The notes: a model not told the origin generated them from the letters alone. 64,000 nucleotides of DNA from Candidatus Scalindua sp. (GCA_031316155.1 JALDRB010000001.1:1-64000); one strand, 5' to 3'; positions 29,399 to 37,976 are shown, counted from the stretch's first letter. Program-made: numbers and translations.

Positions 29399-29835
29399 GA
29401 TAGTGAACCTCTTTGAGGTGTGAACAGAGAAGAAGAGTTTTGTAGAGAAGCTGGAAATCTAAGATAAATCAAATAGCTTTGAGGACATGCGGACAAGTGG
29501 TTAAATGGTCAGCTTTGCACCAATCCTCAAATGAGACAACATTGCCTACCAGGGCACCGCGCAATGTTTATTCATAATAGGGTGATGGTGGCGAAGCTAC
29601 CCAGATAAGCCCAAAACTAGGTATAATACTTCCAAGGCTTTTCCCCGACACCAACACCCAAAAAACATTCTATGTATTACAATGGTGTTTGTCAATCAAG
29701 AAAAACTATTGAAGTTCTTTTTATATATATGTTTAATGAAGAAAAAAAATATGTATTGTACTTGTCATAAAGTGCTTATTTTCTATTTTTCTCTTAAATT
29801 TGCTGAACTCACACATAAGGGATAAATGGTAAGTT
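29399..29835. other. leader and intergenic region upstream of cobS
   Basis: About 440 bases between cobS and the IS element. The cobS-proximal half holds a structured RNA candidate (listed separately); the remainder is AT-rich. Confidence 0.5.
29478..29640 (-). promoter_or_regulatory. structured leader upstream of cobS, class unidentified
   Basis: Read on the - strand, three hairpins follow one another. GGGT/ACCC closes around GCTTCGCCACCATC (29580-29602). AACATTGC/GCAATGTT closes around GGTGCCCTGGTAG (29538-29568). TTTGAGGA/TCCTCAAA (29478-29531) closes a longer arm containing GGTGCAAAGCTGACC. A TATTAT box lies upstream at 29623-29628. The position in front of a cobalamin gene suggests a regulatory leader. 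I could not find the B12-box (AGCCAGGAGACCTGCC-like) of the cobalamin riboswitch, so the class is open. Confidence 0.4.
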
Positions 29836-31233
29836 CCACAACATCGTATACACATCTTAGTGTCACTAGCTGTGTCATAACATCGTATACACTTAGCAAA
29901 ATTGTTTAATAGGGATTCTGTTTTTTACAGGTTCCCTTAGTTTATAAGATTCTGTTCTGATTAATTGTTTTGGAGCCTCAAATGCTGCTTGATAATAAAC
30001 ACTTAATTCTTGTTTACTCGTATTTAGTATTGCCCATACATATTCAAAACTTAAAGCTTTATTAATATACAATTCTTCATTGAGAATTGTAATATACCCT
30101 TTTTCATCTACTAAACGGACAAAATGTATTCTCCCTCTTGTTATTGGTAATTCCTCTGATGGGTCGAAGGTGAAGCCTTCTGGTAATAATCTTCGTGTAT
30201 AGCCTTTGCAATATTGCTGAGAGAAATTATCTTTTTTATATTTCTGATAGTTGTTATGTTTATCTCTAAATTTCTTTGATTCAACTCTTAGTTCTTTCAG
30301 ATCTTTGAAGCGCTTTGATTGCCAGAGTAATTCATTAAAACGTTTATTAAAATTTTCTATATATCCGTTTCTCCATGGTTCTTTAAATGGTATAAACACT
30401 ATATCAATACCGAAATTTAAGCAGAATCGAGATAGTTTACCAAAGGTCTTAATATGATACAGGCTTCCTCTGAAAGATGCTTCGTTATCAAGTTGTAAAA
30501 ATCTGGGAAGCCCAAAAGCCTTCCAATCATTGATCAGAAAGCTGATAACGCTCTCAGCACCCTTGTCTGTATATTGTTCCAAGTTTGCTTGATTGGTATA
30601 AACATCTATTCTGTTTACAGAAACAATAGATCCGTATCCTTGTATATACCTGGGTGTCACCAGATCAAGCTGATGTACGTGCCCTGGATGCTTAGTTTTG
30701 ATTGTAGGATAATATTTTCCCGACGTAGTTTCATTTTTGTGCCTTGATTTTTCAATAATAAGGTCATTTCTTTTTAAGACCCGATTGATGGTGGAAAGTC
30801 CTGGTTTCTCTTGGTACCCTAAGGTATCAAGTTCTTGATGAATAGCAATTGCTCCACAGAAAGAATATTTGGTTGAAGGTCTATCCCTTGTCACTAATTT
30901 CTTTCTGCTTTCTACAATTGCCTGTTCAAGCTCTTTATTAATTTTACCGGGTTTATGATGCGGTTCTTTTGATTTATCAAGATACCACTCCTTTCCCCCT
31001 GATTCTGCTCTCTCAAGCCATTTATAAACCCAAGCTCTTGTCCGATTAAGTTCCTGATGGATTTCTGTAACCGTTTTTCCTTCTGAACTTAATTGAGTAC
31101 ATCTATGGCGAAGTTGTATTTCTTCTTTATTGTTTTTGCTATTTTTTATCCATTTTGTACAATCTCCTTTTTAAAGGAAATTATATAATGTGTATACGAT
31201 GTTGTGGGACAAAAAGTGTATACGATGTTATGA
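29836..31233 (-). mobile_element. IS481-like insertion sequence with doubled terminal repeats
   Basis: About 1.4 kb. Each end carries two copies of a motif with core AACATCGTATACAC. Left end: CCACAACATCGTATACACAT (29836-29855) and TCATAACATCGTATACACTT (about 29876-29895). Right end, inverted: at 31188-31207 and 31214-31233. The order of the two variants is the same along the inward reading on one side and swapped on the other. A DDE transposase fills the interior. No target duplication was evident. Confidence 0.85.
29893..31153 (-). pseudogene. IS481-family transposase, start frame broken or frameshifted
   Basis: The reading frame is open from about 31160 to 29893 (some 420 codons): an N-terminal helix-turn-helix region (TVTEIHQELNRTRAWVYKWL) and an rve-type core. 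DDE residues are in HVHQLDLV, FLQLDNEA and NGYIENFNK. No ATG, GTG or TTG starts this frame before 30894. An ATG at 31153 with AAGGAG upstream is in another frame and meets TAG at its fifth codon, after a run of six A. One more A, or a -1 slip on the A run, would join ATG to the transposase frame. So this is either an indel-inactivated gene or programmed slippage. Confidence 0.8.
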
Positions 31234-31263
31234 AACACACCAGGTATATATTAACTCCAGCAT

Positions 31264-31308
31264 ACCCGCCAAGCCTCTGCTTTGCATGCTCAATTCTGGC
31301 GGGTTTTT
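31264..31308 (+). terminator. rho-independent terminator
   Basis: ACCCGCCA (from 31264) pairs with TGGCGGG (31297-31303), followed by TTTTT. It is on the + strand just ahead of the Abi_2 fragment, downstream of the IS element end. The gene it originally served is not visible; probably lost to the IS insertion. Confidence 0.65.
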
Positions 31309-31330
31309 CTTTTTCTAGCAGGAGGCCGAC

Positions 31331-31810
31331 GTGAGATACGAAAAACCTCCTCTAACCTTCTCTCAACAAGCCGATCTACTTATTGGCCGCGGTTTAATTG
31401 CTGACAGGTCAATCCTTATAGAAAAGCTAAAAGCCGTTAGCTACTATCGGTTGAGCGGTTACTGGTATCCATTCCGAAACACTGACAATTCCTTCAAACC
31501 CGGTACTACCCTTGAAAAAATCTGGGAAAGATACACGTTTGACCGGCAATTGCGTCTACTTGTGATAGATACTATAGAGAGGGTAGAGGTTTCGGTCAGA
31601 ACCAGTTTGATCTACCACTTATCCCATGCCCACGGCCCGTTTGCATATACAGATTACAAATACTTTTCAAATATCACATCAGATGACCATAATGCTGCGA
31701 AATTATTCAAAAACGTGCAGGCACCAATTGTTAATTGCATTTTTAACAAAACAATGCTAATAATACAGATAAATGGTATTCTTTTATATTCTTGTATATC
31801 CTTGTTTTGA
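31331..31810 (+). pseudogene. Abi_2 (AbiD/AbiF-like) abortive-infection protein, C-terminally truncated
   Basis: 159 codons from a GTG with AGGAGG six bases upstream. Residues 1-120 match the N-terminal half of the Abi_2 family (LTFSQQADLLIGRGL, KLKAVSYYRLSGYWYPF, RYTFDRQLRLLVIDTIERVE, VSVRTSLIYHLSHAHGPFAY). The family is normally about 300 residues and ends with a HEPN RNxxAHH RNase-like motif; here that half is gone and the last ~35 residues are unrelated. Expected inactive. Confidence 0.75.
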
Positions 31811-31863
31811 AACAATTTAAAAAAGAGAAACGATTTTCTGTTATCTTAATTGGAGAAATTATT

Positions 31864-32439
31864 ATGAAAATCACAAACTCAAAAGATTTGATTCTTTTGT
31901 TGTTATATGCAAAGGGCTACAGGAGTAAGCAATGTGAGCCAATTGCGGGAAAAACAAGATTAATGAAGATGATATTTTTATTTGATAAAGAGCTTAAAAA
32001 AAAATTTAATCTTGCCAAAACTATTTCTGATGACGCATTTCCCGATTTTACAGCCTATGATTATGGGCCTTATTCAGAACAAGTATATATTGATCTGGAA
32101 TTTCTTGTAGATTTAAATTTAGTGAAAGTCAAAAAAGTGAAGAGCGAGGAAGACGACATGTCTGCAGAACTTCTTGAATATGAATATTGGCAAGCAGGTT
32201 CAGGAGATATCGATACATCAGACATTGATGAAAGAATGGAAGTATTTAGTTTGACACCTAATGGTCGGGGTTTTGTCGAAGAAGAATTATCTGGTTTAAC
32301 GGACGAACAGTGGGAAGCCTTAGATAAATTTAAATCTCGTTGTACAGGAATCCCGTTGAAAGCGCTTTTGCGTTATGTTTATGCGAAATACCGAAAGCTA
32401 ACGACAAATTCTAAAATCAGAGATGAAATTTTATCATAA
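31864..32439 (+). CDS. YwgA/Panacea (DUF4065-like) protein, first gene of candidate defence cassette
   Basis: 191 residues from the ATG at 31864 (GGAGA upstream); the frame is open 24 codons further but without a ribosome-binding site. It shows the pattern KTRLMKMIFLFDKELKK (about 35-51) and FTAYDYGPYSEQVYIDLEFL, the 'R-L-K-F-L ... YGPFS' layout of YwgA-like and Panacea/SocA antitoxin-like winged-helix proteins. The C-terminal part is helical. Members often sit in toxin-antitoxin or phage-defence loci, as a DNA-binding or adaptor subunit. The following gene overlaps its end by 17 bases. Family is a pattern call, not a search result. Confidence 0.6.
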   Translation: MKITNSKDLILLLLYAKGYRSKQCEPIAGKTRLMKMIFLFDKELKKKFNLAKTISDDAFPDFTAYDYGPYSEQVYIDLEFLVDLNLVKVKKVKSEEDDMSAELLEYEYWQAGSGDIDTSDIDERMEVFSLTPNGRGFVEEELSGLTDEQWEALDKFKSRCTGIPLKALLRYVYAKYRKLTTNSKIRDEILS

Positions 32440-32869
32440 TAAAATGCAAAAAAAGATAAATTGTGAAAGATGTTTAGTTATCAATGCTTATCAAAGACTA
32501 AAAAAGAACTCTTCCATAAATATAATACACTATGAGGTCCCCTTACTGGGTCGTTCAATTGATTTGGCTTATATCTTGAATGGGAAACTCTTTGCTGTCG
32601 AATTCAAATTGAAAAACTGGAGACGAGCAATTCGCCAGGCGAAGGATTATAAATTGGGTGTAGATTTCGCTTATATTTGTATGCCAGAAAGAGATGTATC
32701 CACTATAATGCGAAAGGCGATAGAGGATGCGGAAGTAGGATTAATATTTTACCGCGAGACTGGAAAATGGCCATTCAAAGAGATAATAAAAGCTCCTAAA
32801 TCCCAAGAGATCTGGAATAAAGCGAATCTAAAATTAAAAATATATTTAGAAAACGCACATAATTTATGA
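32423..32869 (+). CDS. PD-(D/E)XK nuclease-like protein
   Basis: 148 residues; an alternative start at 32444 removes a 17-base overlap with the previous gene. The core reads RSIDLAYILNGKLFAVEFKLKN, giving Asp47, Glu60 and Lys62: the D-(X)n-E-x-K site of restriction-type nucleases, followed by a helix with RRAIRQAKDYKLG. The small size suggests a single domain that needs partners. The stop overlaps the next ATG (ATGA), so the two are translationally coupled. Confidence 0.7.
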   Translation: MKFYHNKMQKKINCERCLVINAYQRLKKNSSINIIHYEVPLLGRSIDLAYILNGKLFAVEFKLKNWRRAIRQAKDYKLGVDFAYICMPERDVSTIMRKAIEDAEVGLIFYRETGKWPFKEIIKAPKSQEIWNKANLKLKIYLENAHNL

Positions 32870-34245
32870 ATCAAAAAGCTATACGAGGATTTCATCTCGT
32901 TAGATTTGGAACCGCAGCCGATCAGAAATTTTTGTTGGGAGATTTTCTGGGCACGTATGATCAATTAGTAATAAATGCTAATATGGTTGCCCATATGACG
33001 AGTGCTCTGGCATCCTTTTTATCCGTACGGGCAAAAAAGAAACCATATTTTATTGATCCCCAAACACATGCTTTTCAGCATGACATAAGTCATCTTGAAT
33101 CCAACTCAGAAAAGAAGAAAGGTGAAATAAAAAGATCCATTAAGAAATTGATATATGCATACGGAGAACCTTTAACTTCATGTATTGAAGATGACCATAG
33201 GCCTATTCTTCCCGATGATTTCAAGAATGAGGCATTAATTAAAGATTTTGCCCAACGAGTGATAGATTTTCAAATGAAAATGTTGTCCGACCAGGTTGAA
33301 AGTTCAAGTGATGCGAAATACTATAAATATCTTAATAAAAAGAATGGCATATCTACTGAAAATATATTTTCTCCAACCCTTTTGATTGCTCCCTATTTTT
33401 ATCTGACAGCCAACACCTTGGACAGGTGGCTACCGGTTAATATCAAAAGTGCGTCAGCAAGTAAGGAGATTACGAGAAAATATAATAAACCTTTAGGGGT
33501 TCAAATTGTTATTTCCCTTGATGTTTTGCTCGATAAAAAATTAACTGAAAAATTAATTGATGAATACTCAAGGACTAACGCTGATGTATTCCTCATCTGG
33601 ATAGATTCATTTCTCGAACAGCAGGCATCGGAAAGAGAATTAGATTTATATGTAGATTTCCTGGAAAAACTTGGTCGATATGGAAAAGTTGTGAATCTTT
33701 ATGGAGGATTTTTCTCAGTCATTTTGGGCAAATGTAAGATCGTAAAAAATTTGATCGGGGTAACTCATAGTCTGGAATATGGAGAGGTGAGAGGTGTTAT
33801 CCCTGTCGGAGGAGGAATACCAATCGCAAAATTTTATTTTCCCGTATTACATACACGATTAAAATTTCGAGATGCAATCCGAAGTGTACGAGCTCTCGGA
33901 GGGCAAAAAAGTCCTCATGACTTTTTTGAAAAAATTTGTAATTGTAAGGTTTGCAAAGAAATAATGAAAGATGACCCGGAAGATAATTTTGAAGAATATG
34001 GCAAGTCAAAGCTGATTCGTGTTAATAATAAACCCATGGAATATCCTTTATCTGAGACAAAAGAGCGTTCCGTAAAGCATTACATGTGGTGTAAACGTAA
34101 GGAATATAAAGAAAAATTGATTTTAAAAGACATTCTTCGTGAATTAAAAGAATCTGGAAGAAAACTAGAGAAGGTAATTGGACTAGAAGACGTTGCACAC
34201 TCTTATGTATGGACAAAAGTTATTCAAAAGAAAAAGAAGGTTTAA
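32866..34245 (+). CDS. TGT/DpdA-like protein (tRNA-guanine transglycosylase superfamily)
   Basis: 459 residues. The zinc motif CNCKVC (Cys358, Cys360, Cys363) has the exact CxCx2C spacing of tRNA-guanine transglycosylase and of the DNA 7-deazaguanine transglycosylase DpdA; a candidate fourth ligand is His405 (SVKHYMWCKRKEY), further away than in classical TGT. Before it, strands and helices (GVQIVISLDVLL, ADVFLIWIDSF, VVNLYGGFFSVIL, IGVTHSLEYGEVRG) fit a TIM barrel. Classical TGT catalytic motifs are not obvious, so substrate and activity are open. Exchanging a guanine in DNA or tRNA is the family reaction. It overlaps both neighbours. Confidence 0.65.
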   Translation: MNQKAIRGFHLVRFGTAADQKFLLGDFLGTYDQLVINANMVAHMTSALASFLSVRAKKKPYFIDPQTHAFQHDISHLESNSEKKKGEIKRSIKKLIYAYGEPLTSCIEDDHRPILPDDFKNEALIKDFAQRVIDFQMKMLSDQVESSSDAKYYKYLNKKNGISTENIFSPTLLIAPYFYLTANTLDRWLPVNIKSASASKEITRKYNKPLGVQIVISLDVLLDKKLTEKLIDEYSRTNADVFLIWIDSFLEQQASERELDLYVDFLEKLGRYGKVVNLYGGFFSVILGKCKIVKNLIGVTHSLEYGEVRGVIPVGGGIPIAKFYFPVLHTRLKFRDAIRSVRALGGQKSPHDFFEKICNCKVCKEIMKDDPEDNFEEYGKSKLIRVNNKPMEYPLSETKERSVKHYMWCKRKEYKEKLILKDILRELKESGRKLEKVIGLEDVAHSYVWTKVIQKKKKV

Positions 34246-35447
34246 GCTATCAGAAAACTGTTTATGTCTTAGGTGCGGGATTTTCTTATGACGGAGGTTT
34301 CCCTTTACAAAGCCATATATTGAACAGAATATTAGATTCTTCTGTACACGCGGAAGATATTATAGCAACTACAGATAGATTTTTTCTCAGTAAAGAACCG
34401 TTAAAACAATTTCTTGATAAAGTATTCCATTTTAGTAAAAATCCTTCCCTTGAAGACGTATTCACCCTGTTAGACCAAACGATAGCACGAAGAGAATATT
34501 GTTTAGGATATTCCTGGTCTGATCTGGATCAGATTCGTGACACCCTTAAAAGAGCAATCCTCACAACCCTGCATTTTTCTTTAGACAATTTAAAAGACAA
34601 ACAAAAATTGTTTTATGAAAAATTAGGATTACATTTCATTTTCCGTCGCCTGAAAGACAAAATTGATAAACAAACGTTCAGCATAATATCTTTGAATTGG
34701 GACCCTCTGGTTGAAGAATCAATTTATTGGAATATTGCCAACCTAAAATCTGAACGGCTTGTAGATGTTGATTTTTGTTGTTTCAGTAATCCTTTTGGAG
34801 AAAATTCAAGACACACAGCTTCGATTCTTCAGAAATCAAAGGGTATATATAATATCAAAATCTTAAAACTCCACGGGTCAACCAATTGGCTTCTTTGTCC
34901 AAATTGTAACCGGCTGTATACCGGTATTGGGAGTGAAACCGACATCTGGAATCTATATTGCGCTTCCCAAGAATGTCCCCATTGTATTAAGAAACTGAAT
35001 ATTGCAGAGGATGACAAAAAGCCTATATTAGAACCATTCTTAATTACACCAACATTTACAAAAGTTTTTGATAATAACCACATACAGATGATATGGCATA
35101 ATGCCCATGTGGAATTATCTGAAGCAGATAAAATTGTATTTATTGGTTATTCACTTCCTGAAGCTGATTACCACTTCCGAACATTGTTAAGAAGAGCAGT
35201 AAATCAAAATGTTTCTATAGAGGTCGTGTTAACAAGCAAGGATAAAATTACACCTGATATACCGGAGAGGATGAGACAATATTTACCTCCATCCCGGTAT
35301 ACCGATTTTTTTGGGAAAGATCGGGTGCGTTTTTATTGGTCAGGTATTCACGGATATTTTAAACAGATCATAAACGAAAAAGACCACGAGAAAAGATTGA
35401 AATATTTGCGCAGAAGGATGGCAATGTTAAAGAAAGAAAGATGTTAG
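34209..35447 (+). CDS. SIR2-domain protein with zinc ribbon
   Basis: 412 residues. NAD-binding motifs of the SIR2 fold: VLGAGFS (20-26), SLNWDPLVEES (near 158), and LKLHGSTNW with the His of the NADase/deacylase site (near 217). A zinc ribbon follows (CPNC ... CPHC). GYSLPEADYHF near 310 is the C-terminal part of the fold. Prokaryotic SIR2 proteins in defence systems usually deplete NAD+ on infection. The start lies 37 bases inside the previous gene; hsdS follows after 40 bases. Confidence 0.8.
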   Translation: MDKSYSKEKEGLSYQKTVYVLGAGFSYDGGFPLQSHILNRILDSSVHAEDIIATTDRFFLSKEPLKQFLDKVFHFSKNPSLEDVFTLLDQTIARREYCLGYSWSDLDQIRDTLKRAILTTLHFSLDNLKDKQKLFYEKLGLHFIFRRLKDKIDKQTFSIISLNWDPLVEESIYWNIANLKSERLVDVDFCCFSNPFGENSRHTASILQKSKGIYNIKILKLHGSTNWLLCPNCNRLYTGIGSETDIWNLYCASQECPHCIKKLNIAEDDKKPILEPFLITPTFTKVFDNNHIQMIWHNAHVELSEADKIVFIGYSLPEADYHFRTLLRRAVNQNVSIEVVLTSKDKITPDIPERMRQYLPPSRYTDFFGKDRVRFYWSGIHGYFKQIINEKDHEKRLKYLRRRMAMLKKERC

Positions 35448-35487
35448 CGTATTTCGTGTATTTCGTGGTTGGGAGTATGGGTATTTT

Positions 35488-36801
35488 ATGAACAAACAAA
35501 ACGAAAATAAAAAGGGATATAAGAAAACTAAAGTTGGGTGGATACCGGAGGAGTGGGAATTAGTTCATTTAGGACAATGTGCTGAAATTTTATTCAGTAA
35601 TGTAGATAAAATATCCAATAATAGTGAACTTCCAGTTAGGCTCTGCAATTATACTGATGTTTATTATAATCAATACATTACAAATAATTTGAATTTTATG
35701 AGTGCTACAGCTACTCAAACAGAAATTGAGAAATTTACCGTTAAAAAGGGTGATGTAATTATAACAAAAGATTCTGAGACTGCTAATGACATTGCCGTTC
35801 CAGCATTTGTTATAGAAGAACTTGACAATGTTCTATGTGGATATCACTTAGCTCTTATAAGGCCAAATAGTAGCATTTTATTTGGTGAATATCTTTCAAA
35901 GTTTTTTCAACTTCATACAGTTAGACATTATTTTTCAACTCTTGCAAATGGTGTAACTCGTTTTGGATTGACAACCCAGGCAACTCTATATGCCCACATT
36001 CCTCTTCCCCCTCTCCCTGAACAGAAGAAAATCGCTGAAATCCTCTCTATATGGGACAGGGCAATTGTACAGATGGGCAAGCTGATCAACGCAAAAACAA
36101 AACTCAAGAAAGCCCTGATGCAGCAGCTTCTTACGGGTAAGCGAAGGTTTAAGGAATTTAACCACGAAACAAACGAAAAAAAGGAAAAAGAAGAATTACC
36201 GGAGAGGTGGCAGAAATTGAAGTTGCATGATTTCTTGCAACCTGTTTCACGACCAATACCGCGACCTGATAAAGAGTATTTAGCATTGGGTATCCGCAGT
36301 CATGGAAAAGGCACTTTTCTCAGGACAGTTAAAAATCCTGACGAGGTAATGATGGATACTCTTTTTGAAGTAAAGGAAAAAGATCTTATTGTTAATATTA
36401 CTTTTGCCTGGGAAGGTGCAATTGCTATTGTTAAAAAATCTGATGAGGGAGCTCTTGTTTCTCATCGCTTTCCAACTTATATATTCAAGAAAAATAGAAC
36501 TATACCTGAATTCTTTAGACATACAATACTGACAAAACGCTTTGTTCATCAACTTGGTCTCATATCACCAGGAGGAGCCGGACGTAACCGTGTTATGAGC
36601 AAAAGAGATTTTCTTAATCTTGTTTTTTCAATTCCGCATATAGATGAGCAAAAAAAGATTTCAGAAGTACTCAATGAATTGGATAAAGAGATTGACCTCC
36701 TAAGAAGTCATCTAAAAACATTTAATAGCCAGAAAAAGGGGCTTATGCAGAAACTGTTAACTGGAGCAATAAGAGTAAATATTGCCAGGGAGGAGAGATA
36801 A
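35488..36801 (+). CDS. hsdS: type I restriction specificity subunit HsdS
   Basis: 437 residues, two target-recognition domains each followed by a conserved helix. The first half opens with KVGWIPEEWE and ends with LPPLPEQKKIAEILS..WD; the second half has LPERWQ and IPHIDEQKKISEVLNELD. It sets the DNA sequence recognised by the type I complex. The usual upstream partner hsdM is absent; instead the SIR2 gene precedes it. The stop overlaps the next ATG by one base. Confidence 0.93.
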   Translation: MNKQNENKKGYKKTKVGWIPEEWELVHLGQCAEILFSNVDKISNNSELPVRLCNYTDVYYNQYITNNLNFMSATATQTEIEKFTVKKGDVIITKDSETANDIAVPAFVIEELDNVLCGYHLALIRPNSSILFGEYLSKFFQLHTVRHYFSTLANGVTRFGLTTQATLYAHIPLPPLPEQKKIAEILSIWDRAIVQMGKLINAKTKLKKALMQQLLTGKRRFKEFNHETNEKKEKEELPERWQKLKLHDFLQPVSRPIPRPDKEYLALGIRSHGKGTFLRTVKNPDEVMMDTLFEVKEKDLIVNITFAWEGAIAIVKKSDEGALVSHRFPTYIFKKNRTIPEFFRHTILTKRFVHQLGLISPGGAGRNRVMSKRDFLNLVFSIPHIDEQKKISEVLNELDKEIDLLRSHLKTFNSQKKGLMQKLLTGAIRVNIAREER

Positions 36802-37502
36802 TGCAATTTGAAGTCTATTGTGATGAGGTGATGCCCGACCTATTTACATCTCAGAAACCGGCTGGTCGTTACCTCATGATTGGCAGCCTGTGGCTACCTG
36901 CTGTAATGCGTAAAGAAATTAAAGACAAGATTCAGGAAATTAGAGAGAAACATAATACATGGGGTGAGATGAAGTGGTCTAAAGTATCTCCTTCGCGACT
37001 GCCTTTTTATCTTGATCTTGTTGATCTGTTCGAATCTTACGGTTTGGATATGCGTTTTCGCTGTATTGCTGTTGACCACACTCAAGTAAATATGGAACTT
37101 CATGATAATGACAAGGAATTAGGTTTTTATAAATTTTATTATCAATTGCTTCATAACTGGATACTTGATTTTAATGAGTATCGTATTTTCTGTGACGTCA
37201 AGTCAAACCGTGACCCTCGGAGATTGCAAGTGCTTGAACGGTGCCTTTTTTCCTCAAATCTGTCTTCTAAAATTAAATCTATACAATCGCTACCTTCCGG
37301 GCAGGTTGTTATTATTCAACTCTGCGATTTACTACTTGGGGCAGCAAGCAGCAGAATGAATAATACCCTTAAAGAAGGTTCTGCAAAAGAGAATCTTGTG
37401 ATGAGGCTTGAAAGCCATCTTGGCAGAGAACGGTTGGGATCTACCCCTCGAACAGAAAGTAAATTTAACATATTCCGAATCCGTCTTAGTGGGGGATGGT
37501 AG
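36801..37502 (+). CDS. DUF3800-domain protein
   Basis: 233 residues. Opens with the acidic FEVYCDEV, then RYLMIGSLWLP, and has FCDVKSNRD and VIIQLCDLLLGA: the pattern of the DUF3800 family, an RNase H-like fold common in defence and mobile regions. Two acidic positions (CDE near residue 7; CDVK and QLCDLLLGA later) could form a metal site. Coupled to hsdS by the TAATG overlap and to the next gene by immediate abutment. Confidence 0.75.
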   Translation: MQFEVYCDEVMPDLFTSQKPAGRYLMIGSLWLPAVMRKEIKDKIQEIREKHNTWGEMKWSKVSPSRLPFYLDLVDLFESYGLDMRFRCIAVDHTQVNMELHDNDKELGFYKFYYQLLHNWILDFNEYRIFCDVKSNRDPRRLQVLERCLFSSNLSSKIKSIQSLPSGQVVIIQLCDLLLGAASSRMNNTLKEGSAKENLVMRLESHLGRERLGSTPRTESKFNIFRIRLSGGW

Positions 37503-37976
37503 GTGGCATTGCCGAGTTTAGTGAAATATGAAACTGAGACCGAATACAGGAAGCACTTTGAGAGAATTTATTGTCGTGGAAAGGTTCTTACATTTGACGA
37601 AATTCGCGTATATTTTCAGGCAAACAAATTTGATCATGCTTTTTATGAAAGCAGTGCGAGAGATGGGAAGAAAGACCGATTCTCATTTGCGCGAGCACGG
37701 CGAATCGACTGGATTAAGGCTACATTGGAAGCCTCCGATGCAAACATTTATCAAGGATGGGATAAACAGAAAAAAAGATATGATCCTGGTCGGAGAGTGT
37801 GCACTGTTTATGAAGATTTCGTGGTAATTATTGAGATACGACAAAAAAAGTATGGTGAATTGAAGGGCAACTTTGTAACCTGTTATAAGGCAGATAACAG
37901 CATTGATAAAATCAGAATGTCACCTGTATGGACGGAGAAAACATGCCGTGATGAACTAAAGAAAAAAGGCCGCTGA
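37503..37976 (+). CDS. PBECR-like small nuclease-domain protein (putative)
   Basis: 157 residues with GTG start directly after the previous stop. It shows FSFARARRIDWIKATLE, VYEDFVVIIEI and GNFVTCYKAD...W, the 'R-W-i--tL ... f-vvi ... F-T-Y' pattern of the phage Barnase-EndoU-ColicinE5/D-RelE-like nucleases, which cut RNA. No antitoxin is obvious next to it, but DUF3800 upstream is a candidate partner. The family call is by pattern only. Confidence 0.45.
   Translation: MALPSLVKYETETEYRKHFERIYCRGKVLTFDEIRVYFQANKFDHAFYESSARDGKKDRFSFARARRIDWIKATLEASDANIYQGWDKQKKRYDPGRRVCTVYEDFVVIIEIRQKKYGELKGNFVTCYKADNSIDKIRMSPVWTEKTCRDELKKKGR

Noticed and set aside
29478-29640. Cobalamin riboswitch
   Set aside because: Position is right, but the B12-box and the core GGGAA..GGTG elements were not found.
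29478-29640. c-di-GMP-I (GEMM) riboswitch
   Set aside because: A GCAAAGC..AACC stretch is similar, but the tetraloop-receptor half of the aptamer is missing.
31204-31260. CRISPR array suggested by repeated GTGTATACGATGTT
   Set aside because: Only two copies at each IS end, explained as terminal repeats; no regular spacers and no cas genes.
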